Part shown: positions 37,165-46,051 of the stretch, piece by piece | Numbering within the stretch: the first letter of the stretch is position 1 | How the letters are laid out: each line of letters opens with the position of its first letter | Assembly (NCBI GenBank): GCA_964552465.1 | Contig: CAZKGR010000006.1 | Coordinates: forward strand, 75,437 to 139,436 | Source of the DNA: BMS3BBIN04 sp964552465 | GTDB lineage: Bacteria; Electryoneota; Electryoneia; Electryoneales; Electryoneaceae | Length of the DNA: 64,000 bases | Direction: 5' to 3' | The notes under the pieces: generated by a model | Told to the model about the DNA's origin: nothing | Databases searched by the model: none | Seen by the model: only the letters and a program-made list of their open reading frames with translations | Position numbers and translations under genes: made by a program

Positions 37165-39483
37165 ATGCGTGCTGTACTGTTGACCTTGATCCTGATGCTG
37201 ACCGCAGGACTCGCTTTAGCTCAACCCGCAGAGTTTTTCCACAGCTTGCAGGAAGCCTATCAGTTCCTCTATGATCTGGAAGAGGCAGACACGACGAATT
37301 CTATATCTGTTGATTCCGTCGGCCACAGCGAGGAGGATCACCTACCGATTCTGCTGGTGAAGATTTCAGATAATGTGGATGTGGATTATGACCGTCCGAC
37401 TGTGCTATTCATCGGTCATATTCATGGTGAAGAAATAATGGGATTGGAGATTGTGTTACGTGCGATTGAAGAGCTGGCAACTCTACCCTACCCGATTTTC
37501 CGTGACCGGCGTGATGATCTGGAAATGTATTTCATCCCGACAATGAATCCAGAAGGCCTGAGGGTTGTATTCGGGGATGAAACTGATACAGATCTGATCC
37601 ATGGTGCAGATATCAGCTACCGCAAGAACAAGCGCGACAATGTGGGCGACGGTATTTTCCGGTACCATGTCGGATTGGGTAATGACAGCTCCGGCGTGGA
37701 TCTGAATCGCAACTGGGGTTTGAATTGGTTCCACGGCGACACCTTATGGCACCTGCACAACGAGTACGAAGCGTATGATTACTATCGCGGGACGCACCCG
37801 TTCAGTGAGTCAGAAACCCAATTGGTGCGAGAAATGCATCAGTTGGTTCAGCCGTTATACGGGATCACTTACCACTCATCTCGGACAGGTAATTTTGCGG
37901 AAAAAGTGTTCTACCCGTGGGATTGGGGTGGAGACAATTTAAAGATGGCGCCGGACATTGATCTGCTCGATGATGTTGGCATCAGCTTCGCAAACCAGAT
38001 CCTGAAATTGGATGGTTTGACCCATTACACACCATTGCGTTCCGCAGGCCAGAATGCCAAGATGCATGACTGGACCTATGCTGCTGGCAACTGGGTCAAC
38101 CTCGAGTGCGAAGTCGGCGACGACAACATTCAACCTGAGTTACAGGAAACACTTGAAGAAGTGATTCAGTCCAATTTGCCTGGATTGTATTACCTCTGTG
38201 ATCGTGCTCGTGGGTATGACGATCTTCCGGAGGGTGAATCCGGGTATCTGGAAGTATATGTGCAGAACGAAAACGGTCGACCACTTGTTGCCGAAGTGCT
38301 CACTCCTGAGTTTTGGGACGGCTACCTGAGTCCGCGCTACACCGATCCGATTTTTGGTGTGCATCGTCGTCCACTGCTGGCTCAGAATCATACCATCATT
38401 TCCCGTGCGTTTGGCTACGAACCGGACACGTCAGTAGTAAACGTAGCTGAGACAGGTCCGGCCAGCTATACAATCACTCTTGAACGTAAACCCCATTCCT
38501 GGCTGCATCTGCGTGCGCTGAACATGGAACAAGAAACTGTACCTGCAACTTTTGTCATTCATCGTGATTTGGGTGTTGACACCGTATTTGTTGCTGAGGG
38601 TGACTGGGGAGCGACCATGCCCCATGGGGACTATTCAATCGAAACCTGGGCGATGGGGTTCATTCCCAAAATTGAAACATTTTCAATGAATGAATCTTTT
38701 CTGATGCAGGTGACACTTGTCGAGCCCGACGGCGAGATTTATGACGACTTTGAGGCGGGTGTGCCACAACATTGGGTAAGTGAAGGCGGTGACTACGAAT
38801 GGGCTCGTTCCGGCTATGCAAAATATGCTGGGGAAGCATCTCTGAAGAGTGACCCTGACCTGTTCCTCACCGAATCAACCAGCGGTGAAGTAGTTGTTCA
38901 TTACTCGGTGCCGGACAACGTGGCTTCGATGATCTTGACAGGTATGGTGCATTATGATACCGAACCGGATTACGACAATTGCTACGTCGAGATCAGCAGT
39001 GGTGATGGCAATTGGGAACAGGTAGAAGTCTTGAACGGTGTGTCCACCTGGCGTCCATTCCTCTACGACCTGCGCGATTATCTGGAAGCAACAGAGATTC
39101 TTGTCAAATGGACGATGGTGACCGATGATACAGAGAATGATCGCGGCGTGTTCCTCGATGATGTTCGTTTCCAATGGTCCACAGATTTTGTCGGTGTTTC
39201 CGAAACGACAACGCAACCTCTGACCTGGGCATTCCACTCGGCTTACCCGAACCCGTTTAATCCGAGCACACGTCTGCGGTTTGAAATCGCTGAGGCGTCG
39301 GAAGTGTCGCTTGTGGTTTATGATCTGCTGGGACGCGTGGTGATGCGTGTCGTGGATGAACGTCTTGAGGCTGGTCCCCACCATCGGAATCTGGACATGT
39401 CAGGATTTGCCAGCGGAATGTATTTCGTGCGGATTGAAGCAGGTCCGATGCGCGAGATGAAGAAGATCGTGCTGATGAAATAG
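37165..39483 (+). CDS. Secreted M14 zinc carboxypeptidase with type IX sorting domain
   Basis: 772 residues from ATG 37165, which opens the signal peptide MRAVLLTLILMLTAGLALA (Gln follows) and has GCAGGAGA upstream. M14 site: HxxE at His87/Glu90 (GHIHGEE), Arg182 (DLNRNWG), third zinc ligand His237 (ITYHSSRTG) and a C-terminal Glu at about 314-316 (NLECEVG) as general base. The protease domain is followed by Ig-like and jelly-roll-like regions (about 370-690), then a type A sorting domain (AYPNPFNPSTRL ... LGRVVMRV ... SGMYFVRI). Expected to be a surface or extracellular peptidase. Confidence 0.93.
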   Translation: MRAVLLTLILMLTAGLALAQPAEFFHSLQEAYQFLYDLEEADTTNSISVDSVGHSEEDHLPILLVKISDNVDVDYDRPTVLFIGHIHGEEIMGLEIVLRAIEELATLPYPIFRDRRDDLEMYFIPTMNPEGLRVVFGDETDTDLIHGADISYRKNKRDNVGDGIFRYHVGLGNDSSGVDLNRNWGLNWFHGDTLWHLHNEYEAYDYYRGTHPFSESETQLVREMHQLVQPLYGITYHSSRTGNFAEKVFYPWDWGGDNLKMAPDIDLLDDVGISFANQILKLDGLTHYTPLRSAGQNAKMHDWTYAAGNWVNLECEVGDDNIQPELQETLEEVIQSNLPGLYYLCDRARGYDDLPEGESGYLEVYVQNENGRPLVAEVLTPEFWDGYLSPRYTDPIFGVHRRPLLAQNHTIISRAFGYEPDTSVVNVAETGPASYTITLERKPHSWLHLRALNMEQETVPATFVIHRDLGVDTVFVAEGDWGATMPHGDYSIETWAMGFIPKIETFSMNESFLMQVTLVEPDGEIYDDFEAGVPQHWVSEGGDYEWARSGYAKYAGEASLKSDPDLFLTESTSGEVVVHYSVPDNVASMILTGMVHYDTEPDYDNCYVEISSGDGNWEQVEVLNGVSTWRPFLYDLRDYLEATEILVKWTMVTDDTENDRGVFLDDVRFQWSTDFVGVSETTTQPLTWAFHSAYPNPFNPSTRLRFEIAEASEVSLVVYDLLGRVVMRVVDERLEAGPHHRNLDMSGFASGMYFVRIEAGPMREMKKIVLMK

Positions 39484-39511
39484 GTTGTATTCTTATTCTG
39501 ATAACATCACA

Positions 39512-39548
39512 GGGACGCTTTCACCAACAGGGAGCGTCCCTTCTTCAG
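39512..39548 (+). terminator. Terminator after the M14 peptidase gene
   Basis: Eight-bp stem GGGACGCT/AGCGTCCC (39512-39519 with 39533-39540), then TTCTTC, 28 bases after the stop. The T run is interrupted. Confidence 0.65.
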
Positions 39549-39640
39549 TATCATTCCGAATCCATGCTTGTGTAACGTGCTTGCAATCAGTTACTTAAGG
39601 ATGAGCAAATGATTAGTGTGAACACATACCGAGCGATTGC

Positions 39641-39751
39641 GTGACTTCAGCATCCAATCTTAGCCGTTTCCTTTGGTTGGGCATCATCTTCGGTGCAGCT
39701 TTGAGTTTCGTGTTCATCTACTGGCGGTTTTTCTACCAGGCAGCACAATGA
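39641..39751 (+). CDS. 36-residue single-TM membrane peptide
   Basis: GTG start, 36 codons: a short polar N-terminus (TSASNLSR) then one clear transmembrane helix (FLWLGIIFGAALSFVFIYW) and a short tail. Its TGA stop (39749-39751) overlaps the ATG of the glycosyltransferase-like gene as ATGA, the coupling pattern seen throughout this genome. GAGCGA about 10 bases upstream is a weak ribosome-binding site. Family unknown; it could be a small partner of the membrane glycosyltransferase (inference). Confidence 0.5.
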   Translation: MTSASNLSRFLWLGIIFGAALSFVFIYWRFFYQAAQ

Positions 39752-41724
39752 GTTCATCAGATACGCATAGCGAGATTGCGAACAAACGAAAATGGTTCTC
39801 CTTGAATGATTGGAGAACTTCGCTGATCGTATTTACTGGATCGTTGCTGATCCGACTTGTATATCTGATAAGTCTGGGCGATGATCCGTGGTTGCATCAT
39901 CCGATAGTAGATGAGATTGCATATCGCAATATGGCACTGGCGTTAGTCAATGGTGCGCCTGACTTGTATCCGTTCTTCCGTCCTCCGTTGTGGCCATTGG
40001 TCCTCTCCCTCTGGTATTTGATAACAGGAACAGATGCGGGATTCTTTGGTGTTCGCATTCTAAGCTCTGTGGTCAGCTCGCTAGCAATGGTATCCGGTTT
40101 CCGGATAGCGGAAATGTTGTTTGGACGTCGGAATGCCTGGATCACGACTATAATCAGCGCGACCTGCGGAGTTGCACTTCATCTTAATACTACCGGTCTG
40201 GCGACATCGCTGTTCACTTTGTTCACGTTAGAAGCAGTTCGTCTGACATTACACGCACACGAACACGAAGACAACACACACACCGCATTCCCTGCTGGTC
40301 TGATGTGGGGTTTGACGGCACTGACACGCCCCAACGCGTTGGCTGGGGCTGTAATCTCAGCCATCTGGCTGAGTTGGCCGATATTGCGGAAGATGATAAA
40401 GAGTGATTTTCACTCGTGGTCACGGCCAGTTTGGCTGTTATTAGGTGTTGTACTGGTCATCGCTCCGATCGCGACGTTGAACTGGGTACACGGTGATGAT
40501 TTCGCCGGGATATCTACCAACGGCGGGATCAACTTCTACCTTGGCAACAATCCTTACGCTGACGGTTTAAGCCCCCTCCATCCCGACCTCGGTCCTGACT
40601 GGGCACCGGCGGAAGTAGAAGAATGGTCTTCATTCCAGGCAGGGAAGCCTTTGTCGCCGTCTCAATCTTCAACCTGGTACTATGTCGAAGGGATGCGTTA
40701 CTGGATTGAACATCCTGTAGACGCTACTGTGCTATGGCTGAAAAAACTAATGATCACGCTAGGCGGTACTGAGACCAGCAATAACGGTGATTGGCGGTTT
40801 TTCGCTGAACGTAGATGGATGCTTCGCATTCTGCTGCTGAATGGATTCTGGTGGATTGCGCCTGTTGGACTCGTCGGATTTATGGTAATGCGACGTGATC
40901 CACGAACTGTCTACCTCGGGATTCTCGTCGCAGTGAACATCCTGGTTATCTCCGCGTTTTTTGTCGCCTCACGGTTCCGTATCCCATTTATTCCGCTGAT
41001 TATTCCCTTTGCTGTGCATGCGATTTGGATTATGACCCAAAAAGATCATCGCCGCCGCGCGTTCAAGGTTGCGGTCGCATCCATCATACTTATCCTCGGA
41101 CTGAATTTGGGCGCAAGACCATTCGCTCAAACAGAGAATTTTGCGTATGGGCACCTTGTTTACGGCATGCTCTACGTACAAGAGAATGATCGGGAATCAG
41201 CGACACAAGAATTCACGCGAGCGCTGGATTACAGTTCGAATACACCCTTGGCGAATCTTTATCTGGCAGAATCATCAATGACCCGGGGTGATTTTCACTC
41301 AGCCATTGATTTTCTCCGACGCGAGAATCGAATCAAACCCAAGTACAGAGCCTACCGCGCGTTGGGGATATGCTTTCGTCAGATCGATATGCACGATTCG
41401 GCGCGTGTCGCCTTTGGTAACGCCTACGTGATGAATCCGAGCGAGGACGCGCTACGACATGCATATTCAGAGGAAATCGGCGAATTAGCCATTCAACGGA
41501 TGGAGGCGGGTGAGTTCGTGCGTTCAGCCGAGCTTTTCCATGAAGCAATGGATATTTCGCCGGAAAACCCGTTCTTCAGCTTCGGTCTGGCAGGGGCTAT
41601 GTGGGCAGATGGTAAACTATTGCAGGCAGATCAACTTATCGATTCATTGCTGTCAGTTCACCCTGAGTTTGTCCCAGCTCGGCAATGGAAAGAACAGGGC
41701 TGGCGTCCAGAGCAACAACCCTGA
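39748..41724 (+). CDS. GT39/ArnT-like membrane glycosyltransferase fused to TPR domain
   Basis: 658 residues from ATG 39748, which overlaps the stop of the small membrane ORF. The first 440 residues are a polytopic GT-C type transferase: about ten or more helices, the first large loop carrying the acidic pair in HPIVDEIAYRNMALAL (Asp54, Glu55) expected to be catalytic, and PFFRPPLWPLVLSLWY as in GT39/GT83 proteins. Such enzymes move a sugar from a polyprenyl-phosphate donor to a protein or lipid. The last 170 residues are periplasmic TPRs (AYGHLVYGMLYVQENDRESA, ALDYSSNTPLANLYLAESSM, RALGICFRQIDMHDSARVAF) that could bind a protein acceptor. It converges on the thioesterase gene with nine bases between. 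Confidence 0.8.
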   Translation: MSSSDTHSEIANKRKWFSLNDWRTSLIVFTGSLLIRLVYLISLGDDPWLHHPIVDEIAYRNMALALVNGAPDLYPFFRPPLWPLVLSLWYLITGTDAGFFGVRILSSVVSSLAMVSGFRIAEMLFGRRNAWITTIISATCGVALHLNTTGLATSLFTLFTLEAVRLTLHAHEHEDNTHTAFPAGLMWGLTALTRPNALAGAVISAIWLSWPILRKMIKSDFHSWSRPVWLLLGVVLVIAPIATLNWVHGDDFAGISTNGGINFYLGNNPYADGLSPLHPDLGPDWAPAEVEEWSSFQAGKPLSPSQSSTWYYVEGMRYWIEHPVDATVLWLKKLMITLGGTETSNNGDWRFFAERRWMLRILLLNGFWWIAPVGLVGFMVMRRDPRTVYLGILVAVNILVISAFFVASRFRIPFIPLIIPFAVHAIWIMTQKDHRRRAFKVAVASIILILGLNLGARPFAQTENFAYGHLVYGMLYVQENDRESATQEFTRALDYSSNTPLANLYLAESSMTRGDFHSAIDFLRRENRIKPKYRAYRALGICFRQIDMHDSARVAFGNAYVMNPSEDALRHAYSEEIGELAIQRMEAGEFVRSAELFHEAMDISPENPFFSFGLAGAMWADGKLLQADQLIDSLLSVHPEFVPARQWKEQGWRPEQQP

Positions 41725-41733
41725 TAATGGTTT

Positions 41734-42123
41734 CTATCGTTCGAATGCGTGTAGTGGTGGATCAGAAGCAGTTACAGGTTTAGCATTCCCTTCATCATCC
41801 AACGCAACGAATGTGCAAGTCGTCCGCACGACGATATCATCACGAACAAGACCGAGGATGTCGAAAGTGATGCTGGTCCGTCCGATGGTTGGCTTGCACG
41901 CCTCAAAATGAACGATCTCCCCCACCTTCACCGGCTTCTTGAACAGGATTTCACTGAACTTGACCGTGACCACATGCATTTCGCCTGTCCAGGTCCGCGC
42001 GAAGATCGCACCGGCTTCGTCCAGCCAACCCATCATGATCCCGCCAAACAGACTGCCGTGCGTCCCCACATCTTTCGTCATGCACATTTGCGCTGTGATC
42101 GGATATCGTTGTTCTAATGGCAT
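41734..42123 (-). CDS. Acyl-CoA thioesterase, hotdog fold (YciA-like)
   Basis: 129 residues. The hotdog family pattern is intact: MCMTKDVGTHGSLFGGIMMG, WLDEAGAIFA, VVTVKFSEILFKKPVKVGEI and TTCTFVALDDEGNAKPV. It hydrolyses acyl-CoA to free acid and CoA in the cytoplasm; chain preference cannot be read. Divergent from the flavodiiron gene, with a 173-bp shared upstream region. Confidence 0.9.
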   Translation of the reverse strand: MPLEQRYPITAQMCMTKDVGTHGSLFGGIMMGWLDEAGAIFARTWTGEMHVVTVKFSEILFKKPVKVGEIVHFEACKPTIGRTSITFDILGLVRDDIVVRTTCTFVALDDEGNAKPVTASDPPLHAFER

Positions 42124-42296
42124 TTGGTTGTCCTGTCGCTAAGGTGGAAGTGAATCATCCAGTGTGTACTGTATGGAAGATTCTGGAAGCAGGAGCGCAG
42201 AACCTGGTCGGACAATCGTCTCCACGAGAAAACGCCCTCACTGCCGTGATGAACTACTTTTAGCGTATCGAAACAAACCAATGCTACGGAGATGTC

Positions 42297-43502
42297 ATGA
42301 GTACCCCATTCAAAGCTCGTGAAATTGCTGAAAATGTCTATTGGGTTGGAGCTATCGACTGGGAACTGGCTGAGTTCCACGGATACGCGACACCTCACGG
42401 CACTACATACAACGCGTATCTCATTCTCGCCGATAAAATCACTTTGATTGACACGGTCAAGGCGAAGTACACCGACGAACTGTTGTCCCGAATCGAATCA
42501 GTAATTCATCCCTCCCGGATAGATTATATCGTCTCGAATCACTCAGAACTCGACCACTCCGGCGCATTGCCGAAAGTTCTGGAGGTGACACAACCTGAGG
42601 CGGTTTATGCATCGCCAAAGGGTGTTCAGGCCATCGAAAAGCATTTTCACGAGGATTACAACCTCGTAGCCGTCAAGGACGGTGACACTCTTGATCTTGG
42701 CAACATGCAGTTACAATTCATGCTCACGAGCATGGTTCATTGGCCGGACAGCATGTTCAGCTTCCTCGATCACGGCAAGCTGCTGTTCTCCAACGATGCG
42801 TTCGGGATGCACCATGCATCGTCCGCACTCTGGACCGACGAGCTCTTCCCCGGCTTGGTTGAAACGGAGACGAAGAACTACTTCGCGAACATCCTGTGGT
42901 TGACTTCCAAAGCGGTGCAGAAAGTCTTCAAGGGCTTGGAGAAGAAAGAAATCGAACCGTCGATCATTTTACCTGACCACGGTCCCGGTTGGCGGAAGGA
43001 TGTTGATAAACCACTGAACTGGTACCGTAATTGGGCTGAAGGTGTCAAAGATCCGAAGAAAGCTGTGATCTTGTTTGACACAATGTGGGGGTCAACGGCG
43101 AAAATGGCGCGGGCCATCGCGGACGGTCTGAGCGAAGGTGGAATGGCAGTCAGCATGCTGCCGATGGCTAAAACAGAGCGTGCGAAAGTCGCGCTGGAAT
43201 GCCTGGACGCGTCCCTGTTGCTGGTCGGTAGCCCAACGTTGAACGGCGGTCTGTATCCGACAATAGCGGACTCGTTAACCTACATCAGCGGACTCAATCC
43301 GGGTAAACCGCGAATCAAGGGTGCGGTATTCGGTTCTTACGGCTGGTCAGGTAGCGTGTACAAAAAGCTGATCGGGCAGTTGGACGACATGGGTGTTGAT
43401 ATCGTTGACGATCCCCATACCACGCAATACGTCCCAACGTCAGATGATCTTGTAGCTTGTCACCAATATGGTGAATCACTGGCAAAGAGCTGCACGGTGT
43501 AG
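42297..43502 (+). CDS. fprA: Flavodiiron protein (A-type flavoprotein)
   Basis: 401 residues. An N-terminal metallo-beta-lactamase-like domain (1-250) carries the diiron ligands His82, Glu84, Asp86 and His87 (NHSELDHSG), His148 (MVHWPDS), Asp167 (LFSNDAFGMH) and His228 (LPDHGPGW). A flavodoxin domain follows (from about 255; ILFDTMWGSTAKMARAIADG, LLVGSPTLNGGLYP) to bind FMN. It reduces oxygen to water and/or NO to N2O in the cytoplasm, typical of anaerobes and microaerobes. No rubredoxin partner is adjacent. CGGAG lies upstream of ATG. Confidence 0.95.
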   Translation: MSTPFKAREIAENVYWVGAIDWELAEFHGYATPHGTTYNAYLILADKITLIDTVKAKYTDELLSRIESVIHPSRIDYIVSNHSELDHSGALPKVLEVTQPEAVYASPKGVQAIEKHFHEDYNLVAVKDGDTLDLGNMQLQFMLTSMVHWPDSMFSFLDHGKLLFSNDAFGMHHASSALWTDELFPGLVETETKNYFANILWLTSKAVQKVFKGLEKKEIEPSIILPDHGPGWRKDVDKPLNWYRNWAEGVKDPKKAVILFDTMWGSTAKMARAIADGLSEGGMAVSMLPMAKTERAKVALECLDASLLLVGSPTLNGGLYPTIADSLTYISGLNPGKPRIKGAVFGSYGWSGSVYKKLIGQLDDMGVDIVDDPHTTQYVPTSDDLVACHQYGESLAKSCTV

Positions 43503-43653
43503 AATGTCATTCTGACCGCAGGGGAAGAAAATCGTACTAAGCCGTTGATTTAGCACAAGTAGCAACACGCTTCATAGCTTGATCTTCTTCATCCGTCAAC
43601 TGCCGGAGTCAGAATGACCCATCAAGCATCAGGGTTCGTCCTCAAACTGAACG

Positions 43654-43687
43654 GGGACATCCAGCAAATCTGGATGTCCCCCTTTTT
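43654..43687 (+). terminator. Strong terminator after the flavodiiron gene
   Basis: Perfect 12-bp stem (43654-43665 with 43671-43682), five-base loop, then TTTTT. It lies between converging genes and only the plus-strand orientation has the T run. Confidence 0.85.
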
Positions 43688-43711
43688 ATTGCTCAAGACT
43701 CAGGACTAGAG

Positions 43712-45637
43712 TTACTTGTTGTCGTCCTCATCGACGACTTCGTAGTCAGCGGTTTCGACATCGTCATCGTCTGCGGGTTCCGCACCAGGCTGCTCACCGG
43801 CAGCGTTCGGATCGAATCCTTCGGCACCAGGCTGACCTTCACCCTGCTGGTACATACGGGTCGAGACGTCGCTCCACGTCTTGGTCAAGTCTTCGTTAGC
43901 TGACTTGATCATCTCGAGGTTGTCTTCCTTCAACGCCTTCTCGAGCGCTTCAACCTTTTCCTCAAGCTGCTTGCGGTCATCTTCGGAGATCTGCTCTTTC
44001 AGCTCTTCGAGTTGCTTGCGAGTCTGGTGGGCTTTGCCATCAGCTTCGTTACGCAGGTCGATTTCCTCGCGACGAACCTTGTCTTCGTCGGCATGCTTCT
44101 TGGCATCGTCCTTCATCTTGTCAATGTCTTCCTTGGACAAACCGGAGGATGCTTCGATCTTGATCGACTGCTCTTTACCAGTGGCTTTGTCCTTGGCGGA
44201 GACGGACAGGATGCCGTTCGCATCGATGTCAAAAGCGACCTCAACCTGCGGCACACCTCGCGGCGCGGACGGTAGTCCCGTCAACTGGAAACGTCCGATG
44301 GTTTTGTTGTCTGGCGCCATCTGGCGTTCACCCTGCAGCACGTGAATGTCAACCGTGGTCTGGTTGTCTGCCGCTGTCGAGAACACCTCTTCACGCTTCA
44401 CCGGGATGGTAGTGTTGGCGTCGATCAAACGGGTCATCACTCCGCCGAGGGTTTCAATACCTAGTGACAGCGGGGTAACGTCGAGCAGGACCACATCCTG
44501 CACATCACCGCCCAGAATACCGCCCTGGATGGCCGCACCGATAGCGACAACTTCGTCCGGATTCACGCCTTTGTGCGGTTTGCGACCAAAGAATTTCTCG
44601 ACAGCTTCCTGGATTGCTGGAATACGTGTCGATCCACCAACGAGAATGACTTCGTCAATTTCGCTAACGTTCATCTTCGCGTCTTTAACTGCCACCTTGC
44701 ATGGGTCGATGCTGCGGTCAATCAGGTCAGCGCACAGGCTCTCAAACTTGCTGCGACTCAGGTTCAGGTCAAGATGCTTCGGGCCTTCCTGTGTCGCGGT
44801 AATAAACGGGAGGTTGATCTGTGTCTGCGTTGCGCTGGACAATTCGATCTTGGCCTTCTCCGCGGCTTCCTTGAGCCTTTGCAGCGCCATCTTGTCCTTA
44901 CGCAGGTCGATGGCGTTTTCCTTCTTGAACTCATCGGCGAGCCAGTCTATAACACGTTGGTCAAAATCGTCACCACCGAGGTGCGTATCGCCATTGGTGG
45001 ACTTCACTTCGAATACGCCATCACCGATCTCGAGAATCGAGATGTCAAACGTTCCACCGCCGAGGTCATAGACAGCAATGCGCTCATCTATTTTCTTGTC
45101 AAGCCCATATGCCAGGGAGGCTGCGGTCGGCTCGTTGATAATGCGATCAACTTTTAGTCCAGCGATCTCGCCAGCGTCTTTTGTCGCCTGACGTTGAGCG
45201 TCGTTGAAGTAGGCTGGGACCGTGATGACTGCGCGTTCAACCTTTTCCCCGAGATAATCTTCCGCTGCCTGCTTCAGCTTCTGCAAGGTCATTGCGCTGA
45301 TTTCTGGCGGTGTGTAACTCTTGTCTTCGATCTTAACCTGGACGAGTTCGTTACCATTGCCGACGACCTTATACGGGACTTCAGATGTTTCTGTGCCGAC
45401 TTCATCGATCTTACGGCCCATAAAGCGCTTGATCGAGGCGATAGTGTTTTCCGGGTTGGTGATCGCCTGACGTTTTGCAGGTGCACCGACCAGACGTTCT
45501 CCGCTCTTCGCAAATGCGACTACTGATGGCGTGGTGCGTGCGCCTTCAGCGTTCTGAATGACAACCGGTTCGCCGCCTTCCATCACAGATACGACGGAGT
45601 TTGTGGTACCAAGGTCAATGCCGATAATCTTGCTCAT
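43712..45637 (-). CDS. dnaK: Chaperone DnaK (Hsp70)
   Basis: 641-residue cytoplasmic Hsp70, ATP-driven holder of unfolded proteins. Hallmarks: IGIDLGTTNSVVSVMEGG at the N-terminus, the phosphate loop YDLGGGTFDISILEI, VILVGGSTRIPAIQEAVEKF, the substrate-binding region (LLDVTPLSLGIETLGGVM) and a helical lid. The C-terminus ends in an acidic tail (YEVVDEDDNK). AGAGGAAG precedes ATG. grpE and dnaJ are not adjacent, and no CIRCE element is seen upstream. Confidence 0.98.
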   Translation of the reverse strand: MSKIIGIDLGTTNSVVSVMEGGEPVVIQNAEGARTTPSVVAFAKSGERLVGAPAKRQAITNPENTIASIKRFMGRKIDEVGTETSEVPYKVVGNGNELVQVKIEDKSYTPPEISAMTLQKLKQAAEDYLGEKVERAVITVPAYFNDAQRQATKDAGEIAGLKVDRIINEPTAASLAYGLDKKIDERIAVYDLGGGTFDISILEIGDGVFEVKSTNGDTHLGGDDFDQRVIDWLADEFKKENAIDLRKDKMALQRLKEAAEKAKIELSSATQTQINLPFITATQEGPKHLDLNLSRSKFESLCADLIDRSIDPCKVAVKDAKMNVSEIDEVILVGGSTRIPAIQEAVEKFFGRKPHKGVNPDEVVAIGAAIQGGILGGDVQDVVLLDVTPLSLGIETLGGVMTRLIDANTTIPVKREEVFSTAADNQTTVDIHVLQGERQMAPDNKTIGRFQLTGLPSAPRGVPQVEVAFDIDANGILSVSAKDKATGKEQSIKIEASSGLSKEDIDKMKDDAKKHADEDKVRREEIDLRNEADGKAHQTRKQLEELKEQISEDDRKQLEEKVEALEKALKEDNLEMIKSANEDLTKTWSDVSTRMYQQGEGQPGAEGFDPNAAGEQPGAEPADDDDVETADYEVVDEDDNK

Positions 45638-45792
45638 GACTTCCTCTACAGGGTTCTATGTGTTTATGTGTTGTCTTCAAGTTATGGATCAGGGACGTGA
45701 GCGAAAATCGCGTACTTCGCCCGTCGCTCGCCTTGTAAGCAACCGACGTGCCAGAGTTTAATCAAGCCTCCTGTAAAAGGGGATATTTTCAT

Positions 45793-45844
45793 TGTGGATA
45801 AGAAGTCATTGATGGAAAATACCTATCCACCCTACTTATCCACA
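45793..45844. promoter_or_regulatory. Inverted pair of perfect DnaA boxes plus a weaker box
   Basis: TGTGGATAA (45793-45801) and TTATCCACA (45836-45844) are exact consensus DnaA boxes in opposite orientation; the match extends to a 10-bp inverted repeat. Between them CTATCCACC (45823-45831) matches at 7/9. The spacer is A/T-rich. This could be a chromosomal origin element, a DnaA titration site or DnaA control of dnaK. None of dnaA, dnaN, rpmH or mnmG is in view. Confidence 0.5.
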
Positions 45845-45980
45845 CAATAAGCGTATGTATTTCAAGGTGTTACCAGTGCAGTTCGAGAGGTTGTGAAAAC
45901 CCAACATCTCTCAATCATCACAGAGTGTCTGTGTTTGAGCTCTAAGGAACTCTTGGGTCTTGCGATTAGCAGTTCGAATA

Positions 45981-46013
45981 TAAAGAGAAATCCCTGCCAG
46001 AACGGCAGGGATT
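45981..46013 (-). terminator. Terminator after the frameshifted secreted-protein gene
   Basis: Perfect 10-bp stem AATCCCTGCC/GGCAGGGATT with a five-base loop; on the minus strand it runs into TTTCTCTTTAT. Confidence 0.8.
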
Positions 46014-46051
46014 GGCAGTGTGAAAATGTGTTTGTAGCAGCGGAATTCAGC

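Larger units (their letters stand above)
45638..46051. other. 414-bp intergenic region with DnaA-box pair
   Basis: Contains the dnaK upstream region (no recognisable CIRCE or clear sigma-32 promoter), the DnaA-box cluster at 45793-45844 and the terminator of the following minus-strand gene. No small ORF with a ribosome-binding site was seen. Confidence 0.6.

Noticed and set aside
44346..45157. Long open frames antisense to dnaK
   Set aside because: They mirror the codon periodicity of dnaK, lack ribosome-binding sites and show no independent protein features.
45638..45760. CIRCE or sigma-32 control site for dnaK
   Set aside because: No TTAGCACTC/GAGTGCTAA repeat is present. CTTGAAG occurs, but no CCCCAT-type -10 follows at the right distance.
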